6,202 bases of DNA from Candidatus Methylomirabilota bacterium (GCA_016200385.1 JACQEV010000215.1:1-6202), one strand, 5' to 3'. Numbered from the stretch's first letter, positions 1-5,866 are shown. Numbers and translations are program-made. The notes: generated by a model from the sequence alone, not told the origin.

Positions 1-330
1 ACAGCGCCAAACAGCGTATGCGTCGGCGCAATGCAGTAGCGCATCGTCTCCGCCGCCACGCGCAGCGCCTCGCTCACTTCCGGTGCCCGCTGTTCGGGCG
101 GCATCAGCCGCGCGCCATTCACGATCAGCAATCCGCGCGGCGCCACGCCGCGCCGCTCGATTTCGCGCTCGATGCGCTGGCGCAGCCGGTAGTGCGGCGC
201 CAGATCGATAGGATGCTCGCCCGACTCGATCTCCGGCAGCAGCGAGCAGTCACCGTCGCGCAGTTCCAACGCCCCCGGGTCGCGGTCGTACACCGCAAAC
301 CCGATGAGCCTGAGCGCGTCGAGCGCTACC
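1..330 (-). other. Foreign GC-rich coding segment, restriction-endonuclease-like domain fragment, fused in frame to TolC
   Basis: Residues about 385-493 of the frame above have no TolC character. They read as a soluble alpha/beta domain: DALRLIGFAVYDRD, then ELRDGDCSLLPEIESGE, an Arg/Glu-rich helix (RLRQRIEREIERRG), the strand-and-loop GLLIVNGARLMPPEQR, and a last helix with AAETMRYCIAPTHTLF. From memory, this pattern (an acidic E-x-E strand followed by G-L-L-I-V-N-G-x-R-L-x-P-P-E) occurs in C-terminal restriction-endonuclease-like domains of bacterial nucleotide-binding or DNA-processing proteins. By hand count 208 of the first 300 bases are G or C (69%), against 96 of 180 (53%) in three sampled 60-base lines of the TolC part (781-840, 901-960, 1141-1200). 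Codons here are strongly GC-ending. I read this as DNA of different origin, most likely an assembly chimera. The family assignment is tentative. Confidence 0.5.
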
Positions 331-1481
331 TCGTTGAGCCCGACGCTGCCCTGGAACTGAAGGCTGGGCAGCAACTGGTTCCGCTTGACCCGCAGATCGA
401 GATCGCTGTTCTGGAGCGTGAGCTTTGCTGCGGCGTACTCGGGCCGTTTTTCCAGGGCCTCCTGGATGCTGGCCTCCGCATTGACCGGCGCCGTCTCAAA
501 CGGAGCCGCGTCAGCCGGGACGATCGTTCTGGTCCATATCCTTTCGCCATCGGGGATGTTGACAATGAGCTTGAGCTGATCCTCGGCGTCCTTGATGGCC
601 TTCTCGGCCAGGATCACGTTTTGCACCTGAGCCGCCGCCTGGGCCTCGGCCTGCGTCACCTCGACCGGGGCCGCCACCCCGGCCCGCACCCGTGCTTTGT
701 TCAACTCCTCCAGCTCCCTGGCCAGGCGCAGCGAGCGCTTCTGGACCTCCAGGTTCTCAATCGCAAACACCAAGCTCCAGTAGGCGCTGTTAACGCTGGT
801 GATCACCTGATTCGCCTGCTGACGGAGCTGCGTCACCGAAATCGCCTGATTGTTTCGCGCGATCTTGATGGGGGCAGTGTTCACATCCGGTCCGAAGTTC
901 TTCAGGAGGTTCTGGGTAATGCTTAGTGTAAGGGTCGTCTGGTAGGCCGGGTTGATTCTGGCAAACGAGGAGTTCGTGTTCAGCCGGTTATTGGTCAAGC
1001 CTAGGGTGTAGCTCCCTCCGATCGGAAGCGTCTGACTCAGTGAGGCATTCACATCCTGGTTTTCAGTGCTGCTTACGACAGCCCCTCCAAGGACTGACGT
1101 GGAAGGCTTGACCGTTTTGTTTGCATCGACCGTGAGCGAAACGAGCGGATCAAAGACTGCCTTCGCGATAGTGATGCTTTCTGCGGTAATCTTTGGGTTG
1201 TAGTTGGCGATCGCGATGTCGAGGTTGTTCTTCAATGCAAGTAGCACGGCCTCCCGCAAGGAAAGGCGTAGGTCGCCTACATCGACAGACCCGGGCTGGG
1301 GCGACTCCACTTGAGGCGTGGCCTGAGGCGCCAGACGCCCCAGATCGGCAGACAGCACAACGCGAGTCTGGCCGGAAGATGGCGAAAGGTTATCCTCCGC
1401 CCACGCCACTGCAGCAGGCAGAACAGCCAAGAGCATCACCCACTTCGTCAACGATCGAACCTTTCCATGGAAGACCGTCAT
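1..1481 (-). CDS. TolC-family outer-membrane efflux protein, 5'-complete, with an aberrant 3' portion running off the left edge
   Basis: The reading frame starts at ATG 1481-1479 behind a strong AAGGAGG Shine-Dalgarno (1486-1492) and stays open for 493 codons to the window edge. Residues 1-28 form a Sec signal peptide (basic N-region, hydrophobic LLAVLPAAVA core, cleavage after AWA). Residues about 73-325 match the first OEP repeat of TolC-type proteins: LREAVLLALKNNLDI, then beta-strand-like segments (LSQTLPIGGSYTLGL, LTLSITQNLLKNFG), then long helices rich in Ala, Gln and Glu (RAGVAAPVEVTQAEAQAAAQ). A second repeat begins near EASIQEALEKRPEY but breaks off after LLPSLQFQGSVGLN, at about residue 383. 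TolC proteins usually run 450-550 residues and trimerise as an outer-membrane channel for RND, ABC or MFS efflux pumps. Residues from about 385 on are not TolC-like (see the separate entry). No pump gene is visible. TolC identity is confident; the intact gene's true 3' end is not in this window. Confidence 0.85.
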   Translation of the reverse strand, partial: MTVFHGKVRSLTKWVMLLAVLPAAVAWAEDNLSPSSGQTRVVLSADLGRLAPQATPQVESPQPGSVDVGDLRLSLREAVLLALKNNLDIAIANYNPKITAESITIAKAVFDPLVSLTVDANKTVKPSTSVLGGAVVSSTENQDVNASLSQTLPIGGSYTLGLTNNRLNTNSSFARINPAYQTTLTLSITQNLLKNFGPDVNTAPIKIARNNQAISVTQLRQQANQVITSVNSAYWSLVFAIENLEVQKRSLRLARELEELNKARVRAGVAAPVEVTQAEAQAAAQVQNVILAEKAIKDAEDQLKLIVNIPDGERIWTRTIVPADAAPFETAPVNAEASIQEALEKRPEYAAAKLTLQNSDLDLRVKRNQLLPSLQFQGSVGLNEVALDALRLIGFAVYDRDPGALELRDGDCSLLPEIESGEHPIDLAPHYRLRQRIEREIERRGVAPRGLLIVNGARLMPPEQRAPEVSEALRVAAETMRYCIAPTHTLFGA

Positions 1482-1520
1482 TCTTCCTCCTTTCTCATTC
1501 ACTCTCGGAGTGTCGAGCCA

Positions 1521-1540
1521 TTCAGCAGATCGATGCTGAA
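1521..1540. promoter_or_regulatory. Perfect inverted repeat in the tolC leader
   Basis: TTCAGCA and TGCTGAA form perfect 7-base arms around a 6-base centre (GATCGA), 40 bases upstream of the tolC start codon. This could be a repressor operator or a leader hairpin. No convincing -35/-10 pair was found next to it, so the role is open. Confidence 0.3.
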
Positions 1541-1559
1541 ATAGCCATACGGCGTGTTT

Positions 1560-1698
1560 TGTCTTTGCGAGCGAAACGAAGCGATCTTCCATCTCCAGAC
1601 TGCTTAACATGTTCTGATCCTTGAAACCTCGACAGGCTCAGTTGAGTGATGGCTTCGGCTACCCTGAGCCCAGTCGAAGGGTCAGCCTCGCAATAACA
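1560..1698. repeat. REP/MITE-like palindromic element in the tolC upstream gap
   Basis: The 139-base element is bounded by imperfect terminal inverted repeats, TGTCTTTGCGAG (1560-1571) and CTCGCAATAACA (1687-1698), which match at 10 of 12 positions. The left end continues as GCGAGCGAAACGAAGCGATC. Inside lies a second imperfect palindrome, CCTCGACAGGCTCAG (1627-1641) against CTGAGCCCAGTCGAAGG (1664-1680). Both modules resemble two dispersed intergenic repeats I remember from many environmental bacterial genomes: the TCATTGCGAG...GAAGCAATC type and the CCTTCGAC...CTGAGC type. No coding capacity is seen. The element is probably non-autonomous and nested or composite. It lies between the tolC gene and the upstream regulatory genes and could separate their transcription. 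Confidence 0.6.
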
Positions 1699-1726
1699 GC
1701 ACACCGCAATGTCATCATTATTATTA

Positions 1727-1747
1727 GAGCGGAGATACTCCTGGCTC
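1727..1747 (-). terminator. Weak candidate terminator after the Spy-like gene
   Basis: On the - strand, 15 bases past the TGA of the Spy-like gene, GAGC pairs with GCTC and GGAG pairs with CTCC, giving an 8-base-pair stem with a 2-base bulge and a TAT loop. The following sequence is AU-rich (TAATAATAAT) but has no clean T run. It may end the sigma/anti-sigma transcript, but the prediction is weak. Confidence 0.25.
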
Positions 1748-1761
1748 CTCGTCGGTTAGAT

Positions 1762-2199
1762 TCAGGGTTTGCGCTCCTGCGCCTTCGGCCCAGACGCCGC
1801 CTGCTCCTGCAACCACCGCTCCTCGTCCCACCGCTTCAGAAACCGGTCGAAGCGGGCCTGTTGCTCGGCGTCAAGAATTGCTCGGATCGCATTACGCGCC
1901 CGCTGCCTGATATCGTCGAACCGGGGGTTGAGGCGTTTCCGTAGCTCGACAAACTCCTCGCGCGTCTCGTCCAGGATCGTGTTGAGCGAGCCCATCTGCT
2001 CGGGACGGATCCCAACCGCCTCAGTCATTTGCTTAACGTAGCGCTCCCGATCGAACCTCCCTGTCCATGCGGACTGGCGCCGCCCCTCGATCCGGCTGAA
2101 GTAAATGTTGAGGGCCAGGGCGCCGGCCGCGAAACCCAGGACAAAGATAGTGAGAAAGGCCAGAAGTACCTTCGCGCGCGTCTCCACCATCTGACCCAT
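1762..2199 (-). CDS. Membrane-anchored Spy/CpxP-like periplasmic protein (heavy-metal-resistance superfamily)
   Basis: This is a 145-residue protein with one N-terminal hydrophobic segment (residues about 10-30, VLLAFLTIFVLGFAAGALAL) and a charged helical periplasmic part. Two motifs resemble the LTxxQ signature of Spy/CpxP: IRPEQ (64-68) and LDAEQ (109-113), each followed by Arg/Glu-rich helix. Family members are periplasmic chaperones or sensors that modulate envelope stress signalling. The domain has no His or Cys, so metal binding of the CnrX type is not supported. I chose ATG 2199: it lies one base after the TAG of the anti-sigma gene (TAGAATG) and has AGGAAAG four bases upstream. An in-frame start at 2241 would add 14 residues and overlap the upstream gene by 41 bases. 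Co-transcription with the sigma genes is very likely. The superfamily is likely; the exact function is unknown. Confidence 0.7.
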   Translation of the reverse strand: MGQMVETRAKVLLAFLTIFVLGFAAGALALNIYFSRIEGRRQSAWTGRFDRERYVKQMTEAVGIRPEQMGSLNTILDETREEFVELRKRLNPRFDDIRQRARNAIRAILDAEQQARFDRFLKRWDEERWLQEQAASGPKAQERKP

Positions 2200-2200
2200 T

Positions 2201-2725
2201 CTACTTTCCTGACCGCTCACCCGGCGCTTCGGGCCTCGCACCTCGTCCTTCGGTTTCCATGAGGACGAATGCCAGCATCTGATCCTGCGTGGGCCGCTCG
2301 ACCGCCGCCGGGAGATTCAGCTCCTCCAGGGAGAAGACATGAAACTCCGTGGTCTGCCCCACCTGCACCGGCAGAGGCGAACGAAAACCTCCCAAAGGAA
2401 CCGTCACCCCGGCCAATAGAAGCACACCAAGGGCGAGGGCCGGGACGAGTCGTCTCGCGAGTCCCCAGGCCTGGAAGAAAATCACACCCGCCTCCCCAAC
2501 CCCACTCGTCGCCAACCGTTCTCTCAAGCGCGGGTAGAACGAGGGTCCGGGCTCGATCTCCTCGCGGAGGGCTCCCAGAAGCTCTGACGACAGCCTGAAC
2601 GCCTTCATCGCCTGGCTGCACCGAGAGCAGACTGCCAGATGACGCGCCAGGGCCTCGTCCTCAATAAACAGATCGCCTCCCTTGCCTTCGCGCTCCAGCA
2701 ATGTCTTCGCCTCATGACACCTCAT
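2201..2725 (-). CDS. Membrane anti-sigma factor with N-terminal zinc finger (zf-HC2/ZAS type)
   Basis: This is a 174-residue protein. The N-terminus carries Cys3, then His29-x3-Cys33-x2-Cys36, the HxxxCxxC pattern of zinc-binding anti-sigma domains that hold an ECF sigma factor at the membrane. A single membrane segment spans residues about 93-110 (LVPALALGVLLLAGVTVP), followed by a Pro/Glu-rich periplasmic tail of about 60 residues. The ATG at 2725 lies inside the end of the sigma gene (14-base overlap) with GGAGGAGGG just upstream, so translation of the two is coupled. Partner inferred from position: the sigma factor encoded immediately upstream. The periplasmic tail would be the point where proteolysis or the neighbouring Spy-like protein could signal. 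No match to a specific subfamily such as RseA is claimed. Confidence 0.85.
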   Translation of the reverse strand: MRCHEAKTLLEREGKGGDLFIEDEALARHLAVCSRCSQAMKAFRLSSELLGALREEIEPGPSFYPRLRERLATSGVGEAGVIFFQAWGLARRLVPALALGVLLLAGVTVPLGGFRSPLPVQVGQTTEFHVFSLEELNLPAAVERPTQDQMLAFVLMETEGRGARPEAPGERSGK

Positions 2726-3362
2726 TCTGCTCCCTCCTCCGTGAACGGTTGCCCATCTGTTCCTCCTGCCTGATCAACCGCTGAAGTGTCGCCTGCATCG
2801 CCCGACGCGCTCGGAACAGACGGACTTTCGCGGCCGGTCGCGTGCAGCCGAGGGCGTGTGCGATCTCCGCGATCTCCAACCCCTGGACCTCCCGCAGCGT
2901 GATTGCCAGCCGATCTTTCGGCGGAAGCGTAGCCAACACCCGCTCCGCCAGGTCCCTGGCGGCGACACGATCGTCGCTCCCACCGCCGGCAGCCAAATAC
3001 ATCTTCTCGCTTACCGCCAGGTCATCAAGGGCCATTTCGGGACGTCGTCGGATTTTTCGTAGATGGTCGTAGCAGGTGTTGACCGCGATCCGCTTAAGCC
3101 ACGGGGCGAACGGCGCCCCGGGCCGGAATCCCCCGAGAGCAAGATAGGCTTTGAGAAAGACGTCCTGCGCGAGATCCTCCACGTCTTGCCGACGCCGGAT
3201 AAAGCTGCCAATAAGGACGAACACGCGTCGGTCATGCAGCTTGAGCAGCGCCTCGAAGGCCCGTTGGTCGCCCTCCTTCGCTTGCTGGATGAGACGGGCT
3301 TCTGTTTGAAGCTGCTCTCCTGATTCCTCGGCCGGCTCGTGGTTCTTTTCCTTATCGTTCAT
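2712..3362 (-). CDS. RNA polymerase ECF-family sigma factor (RpoE-like)
   Basis: This is a 216-residue sigma-70 family protein of the extracytoplasmic-function class. Region 2 spans residues about 36-103, including the core-binding stretch DVEDLAQDVFLKAY and the -10-recognition helix WLKRIAVNTCYDHLRK. Region 4 spans about 146-189, with LPPKDRLAITLREVQG and the helix-turn-helix EIAEIAHALGCTRPAAKVRLFRAR. Length is usual for the class. I prefer ATG 3362, which begins an acidic linker (MNDKEKNHEP). A GTG at 3437 would add 25 basic residues not expected in the family; neither start has a strong Shine-Dalgarno. The stop overlaps the anti-sigma start by 14 bases. Such factors are typically auto-regulated, but I could not identify an ECF promoter (GGAAC/CGTC type) upstream. 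Confidence 0.92.
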   Translation of the reverse strand: MNDKEKNHEPAEESGEQLQTEARLIQQAKEGDQRAFEALLKLHDRRVFVLIGSFIRRRQDVEDLAQDVFLKAYLALGGFRPGAPFAPWLKRIAVNTCYDHLRKIRRRPEMALDDLAVSEKMYLAAGGGSDDRVAARDLAERVLATLPPKDRLAITLREVQGLEIAEIAHALGCTRPAAKVRLFRARRAMQATLQRLIRQEEQMGNRSRRREQNEVS

Positions 3363-3690
3363 ACATACGTCCGACGAACCCGTACGGTTACGAGCGCGGT
3401 TCTGTTGAGGCCGCAAGAAGACCCGAGACCTGCCCACAACCGCCGCGAGAGGTCAATTTTAGCTGAGCGGAAGTCAACGGGGGAAGATTCTCTGGAGAAG
3501 CCCGACGCAGCCTTCGGAAGCGCTAGGCCATCCCCTGCCGATCAGTCCGGTAAGGCTGATAGGCGATGGTGGTTTCGACACAGGATTTGCCAGTGGACAG
3601 GAGCTTGCCCGGCCTTTACCGCAGGAAGCTGACGGGGGCAGCACCGATCTTCAGCCTCGTCTGCAGGTCATCAGGAAAGGAAATGGGAGA
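3363..3690. other. Intergenic gap between the aminotransferase and sigma genes, with one structured repeat
   Basis: No credible gene is seen here. At 3537-3564 an inverted repeat has 9-base arms (GCCGATCAG/CTGATAGGC, one mismatch) around a 10-base loop. It is extended by CCATC (3528-3532) pairing with GATGG (3565-3569) across a 4-base bulge. No T run follows on either strand, so it is not a standard intrinsic terminator. TTGACT and TAAAAT occur near 3456-3477 on the - strand but only 10 bases apart, so they are not a normal promoter for the sigma gene. Confidence 0.5.
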
Positions 3691-5058
3691 TTAGAGGGTC
3701 GCATCATCCTGCACGAGGCGCAAGGCAGCGCCGAAAGCACGAATCGTCCGCTCGATGTCTTCATCAGAATGCGCCGCAGAGAGCCACCCGTGGAAGAGCG
3801 GCAGATCGACGCCCTGAAGGATGAGGGCACACCGGAGCTGGTGATATGCCTCCAGGTTCGGATGACCCATCAGAAGGCGGTGGTCGAGTTGTGAGGCTGG
3901 TCCCTCCAGGGCAAGGCCGTGTCGATGCGGGCCGAGGAAGAGGTTGATGATCGAGGACTCACCGTACACACAGGCATCCACTCCGAGCTTCTCGATGACC
4001 TCGGACATCCCGGTCCGCAGATTCTGTCCGGCACGATCGGCTTTCGCATGCGGCTGAGCATCAGCCAGCAGCTCCAATGTGACGAGGCCTGCAGCGGCAG
4101 TAAGGGGATTCGCATTGAAGGTTCCGGCGTGGCCCACTCGACCTTCACGATTCCAGGCCGAATCGTCCCTGAACGCCAACTGGTCCATGATCGGGGCGCT
4201 GCCGACCACGGCGCCGCCCGGCAGGCCGCCGGCCACGATCTTGGCCAGGGTGGTGAGGTCTGCGTAGATCTCGTACCGCTGCTGCGCCCCACCAGGCGCG
4301 AACCGGAACCCCGTGATCACCTCATCGAAGATCAGGACCATGCCCGCTGCCCTGGTGAATTCCCGCAGTCGGGTCAGGAAGCCGAGGTCGGTCGGAATGG
4401 TCCCAGAGCTGCCACCTCCAGGCTCCAGGATCACGCCGGCGATATCGTTCCGTCCAAAGGTCAGGAGGCGAAAAGCGTCCCAATCGTTGGGTGGGCACGT
4501 GAGGACTTCTTCCAGGATGCCTTGCGGAACGCCGGCTGAGACCGGTCGGTCGAAAGGCGGGCGGACCCCGACGGCCGCGTAGTCGTGCCACCCGTGAAAA
4601 TGGCCCTCGAACTTCACGATCTTGCTCCTGCCCGTTGCCGCACGGGCCAAGCGCATCGCCAGAAGAGTTGCCTCAGTCCCTGAGCCGACGAACCGGATCC
4701 GATCGACCCAGGGCAACAGCTTCAAGACCTGCTCGGCCCACCGAACCTCCAGTTCATGACAGGCTCCATAGTGGGTCCCGCGGCTAAGCTGGCCCACGAT
4801 GGCGTCTCGCACGGCAGGGTGCCCATGCCCAAGGAAGAGGGCACCATGCCCGACCCAGTAGTCGATCAACTCGTGGCCATCGACATCCCATTTCCTCGAC
4901 CCCTGGGCGCGATCCACATAGATGGGGAACGGAGAGAGGTGGCGGATGTCGTGTGAGAGGCCGCCGGCAATGGCCGCGCATGCCCGACGGAACAAGGCCT
5001 CCGACCGCGGATGCGCCCGGCGAAATCGCTCATCGATGGATACCCCCGCTTTCTTCAC
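3691..5058 (-). CDS. HemL-like class III PLP-dependent aminotransferase (glutamate-1-semialdehyde aminomutase family)
   Basis: This is a 455-residue fold-type I aminotransferase. Visible features: the PLP-phosphate motif GSGTEAT (125-131), the cofactor-stacking region EGHFHGWHD (151-159), FDEVITGFR with Asp245 pairing the pyridine nitrogen, and the Schiff-base Lys273 in TTLAKIVAGGLPGGA. HAGTFNANPLTAAAG (310-324) and the C-terminal AHSDEDIERTI are also typical of the family. True HemL makes 5-aminolevulinate from glutamate-1-semialdehyde. Several signature positions differ here: GSGTE for NSGTE, HGWHD for HGHAD, NANP for SGNP, and no clear AGSGAL gating loop. I therefore call it HemL-like, possibly acting on another amino acid or a secondary metabolite, although automated pipelines would probably call it HemL. 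The GTG start at 5058 has a perfect AAGGAGG seven bases upstream and overlaps the preceding stop (TAGTG), so the two genes are translationally coupled. Confidence 0.85.
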   Translation of the reverse strand: MKKAGVSIDERFRRAHPRSEALFRRACAAIAGGLSHDIRHLSPFPIYVDRAQGSRKWDVDGHELIDYWVGHGALFLGHGHPAVRDAIVGQLSRGTHYGACHELEVRWAEQVLKLLPWVDRIRFVGSGTEATLLAMRLARAATGRSKIVKFEGHFHGWHDYAAVGVRPPFDRPVSAGVPQGILEEVLTCPPNDWDAFRLLTFGRNDIAGVILEPGGGSSGTIPTDLGFLTRLREFTRAAGMVLIFDEVITGFRFAPGGAQQRYEIYADLTTLAKIVAGGLPGGAVVGSAPIMDQLAFRDDSAWNREGRVGHAGTFNANPLTAAAGLVTLELLADAQPHAKADRAGQNLRTGMSEVIEKLGVDACVYGESSIINLFLGPHRHGLALEGPASQLDHRLLMGHPNLEAYHQLRCALILQGVDLPLFHGWLSAAHSDEDIERTIRAFGAALRLVQDDATL

Positions 5059-5354
5059 TACTCGGCCTCCTTCATCACGGCACCGAAGAGCCGCCGCCGC
5101 CAGAGTAACAGCATCAGCTTGCGGCGAAGTGCCGCTTCCTTCGCTCGATACTTGAAGGCCTTGCGACCATCCAGGTACAGCACGGGGACCTCATGAGCGA
5201 ATCGCGCTTGTAGCAAAGGATCGCTCTCGATGTCGATCTCCCTGATCGTCAGCGGATACTCTCCGCGAACCCGTCCTAGCATCGACTTCATCTCCTGGCA
5301 GAGGCTGCATTCTTTCGCGGTATAGAGCTCTGCCACGATCCGCTCAGCAATCAT
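5058..5354 (-). CDS. Glutaredoxin/thioredoxin-like protein (DUF836/glutaredoxin-2-like family)
   Basis: This is a 98-residue thioredoxin-fold protein. It begins with a beta strand leading into ELYTAKECSLCQEM, with the redox pair Cys16-x2-Cys19. It continues with IREIDIESDP (second strand) and the cis-proline segment HEVPVLYLDG (Pro57). The C-terminus is basic and hydrophobic (LRRKLMLLLWRRR). Small proteins of this family are predicted thiol-disulfide oxidoreductases of the cytoplasm; their substrates are mostly unknown. ATG 5354 is preceded by GGAG seven bases upstream. It is the first gene of a two-gene unit with the HemL-like aminotransferase; its TAG stop shares one base with that gene's GTG. 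The pairing may reflect a shared pathway, or only convenience next to the origin. Confidence 0.85.
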   Translation of the reverse strand: MIAERIVAELYTAKECSLCQEMKSMLGRVRGEYPLTIREIDIESDPLLQARFAHEVPVLYLDGRKAFKYRAKEAALRRKLMLLLWRRRLFGAVMKEAE

Positions 5355-5367
5355 TGTGTCACTCCAC

Positions 5368-5408
5368 GTTGACAGGTCACGCTACCATGCCGCCGTGTGA
5401 CTGTCAAC
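5368..5408. promoter_or_regulatory. Inverted repeat overlapping the glutaredoxin-like gene promoter
   Basis: GTTGACAG (5368-5375) is the exact reverse complement of CTGTCAAC (5401-5408). After a single unpaired G, TCAC (5377-5380) pairs with GTGA (5397-5400), giving a 12-base-pair stem around a 16-base loop. The right arm contains the - strand -35 hexamer. An operator for a dimeric regulator is plausible; no T run follows, so a terminator is unlikely. Confidence 0.4.
5379..5407 (-). promoter_or_regulatory. Candidate sigma-70 promoter for the glutaredoxin-like/aminotransferase pair
   Basis: On the - strand a perfect TTGACA (5402-5407) is followed after 17 bases by TAGCGT (5379-5384), a 3-of-6 match to the -10 consensus. 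It lies about 25 bases upstream of the ATG at 5354. The -35 and spacing are good; the -10 is weak. Confidence 0.4.
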
Positions 5409-5560
5409 ACGACCTCTACCCTTCATCCAGTCTCGCCTTCCCAGTTTGGATGGTCTTTCACCCCATCAGCGTGAGCACGAAGCGCGACCTTCCTCCAGCC
5501 GGGCTGCTCCACAGGCCGATCTTCAACCATCACACAGCAGCGTCTCGGTCAACACTATCG
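5409..5560. other. Intergenic DNA on the left flank of the origin
   Basis: Short open frames exist on the + strand here, but none has a good ribosome site, a recognisable domain or natural codon use. I see no RNA gene, promoter or repeat of note. It separates the left-going operon promoter from the AT-rich origin DNA. Confidence 0.4.
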
Positions 5561-5608
5561 TAAGTTATCGAAATAATTATAACACTTGCCACACAAATGA
5601 TTCTTTTC

Positions 5609-5629
5609 TCAAGCCCAGAAAAGGCTTGA
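5609..5629. promoter_or_regulatory. Inverted repeat overlapping the dnaA -35 region
   Basis: TCAAGCC (5609-5615) and GGCTTGA (5623-5629) are perfect 7-base arms around CAGAAAA. The right arm runs into the TTGACA hexamer of the candidate dnaA promoter. This fits an operator; no T run supports a terminator on either strand. Confidence 0.3.
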
Positions 5630-5654
5630 CAGTTACTCCAGGGTAGGCTAAAAG
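5626..5654 (+). promoter_or_regulatory. Candidate sigma-70 promoter for dnaA
   Basis: A perfect TTGACA (5626-5631) is followed after 17 bases by TAAAAG (5649-5654), a 4-of-6 match to TATAAT. It would give a leader of about 240 bases that includes all four DnaA boxes, compatible with dnaA autoregulation. Confidence 0.4.
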
Positions 5655-5786
5655 GGACTTCTCATCTGGAGGTTAAAACCCGCAAATGCTTATTGGACGC
5701 GGTTTTCAACAGCAACACCATTTTTTGAATCTGTCGGTAACTGGGATTGAAGCTGCCCCTAATCAGACGGGGCGGCCCTTTGCAGC

Positions 5787-5795
5787 TTATCCACA
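5787..5795 (+). promoter_or_regulatory. DnaA box 1
   Basis: Perfect TTATCCACA on the + strand. It faces box 2 across a 2-base centre (CC), so the two form an inverted pair. Confidence 0.9.
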
Positions 5796-5797
5796 CC

Positions 5798-5806
5798 TGT
5801 GGATAA
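5798..5806 (-). promoter_or_regulatory. DnaA box 2
   Basis: Perfect TTATCCACA on the - strand (TGTGGATAA as written). It is a head-to-head partner of box 1 and is followed by box 3 in the same orientation at a 12-base period. Confidence 0.9.
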
Positions 5807-5809
5807 CTC

Positions 5810-5818
5810 TGTGGATAA
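5810..5818 (-). promoter_or_regulatory. DnaA box 3
   Basis: Perfect TTATCCACA on the - strand, in direct repeat with box 2. Confidence 0.9.
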
Positions 5819-5866
5819 CGGAACCCACATCAGGGGAGGGTTTTGCAATGGTCGATCGGAGCTTTC

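Noticed and set aside
18..926. 302-codon open frame on the + strand
   Set aside because: It is antisense to the TolC frame, rich in Arg, Leu and His as expected from a mirror of GC-rich coding DNA, has no domain pattern and crosses the composition break at about 330.
1193..1624. 143-codon + strand frame covering the tolC start and the repeat element
   Set aside because: No ribosome site and no recognisable domain; it combines antisense of tolC with repeat DNA.
1560..1698. CRISPR array or small RNA gene
   Set aside because: There is no regularly spaced direct repeat and no promoter-terminator pair; the symmetry is that of a palindromic dispersed repeat.
2217..2621. 134-codon - strand frame inside the anti-sigma gene
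   Set aside because: It is a frame-shifted shadow; the zinc-finger and membrane segment are in the other frame.
3363..3437. 25-residue N-terminal extension of the sigma factor from GTG 3437
   Set aside because: Basic, non-conserved residues and no Shine-Dalgarno; ATG 3362 gives the usual ECF length.
3919..4539. 206-codon open frame on the + strand
   Set aside because: It lies wholly inside the aminotransferase gene on the opposite strand; the aminotransferase motifs are unmistakable and this frame has none.
5369..5397. + strand promoter from the TTGACA at 5369
   Set aside because: No -10-like hexamer at 16-18 bases; it is better explained as the mirror arm of the inverted repeat.
5354..5646. 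Two short + strand frames (69 and 66 codons) left of the origin
   Set aside because: Weak or absent ribosome sites, low-complexity composition and mutual overlap in different frames.
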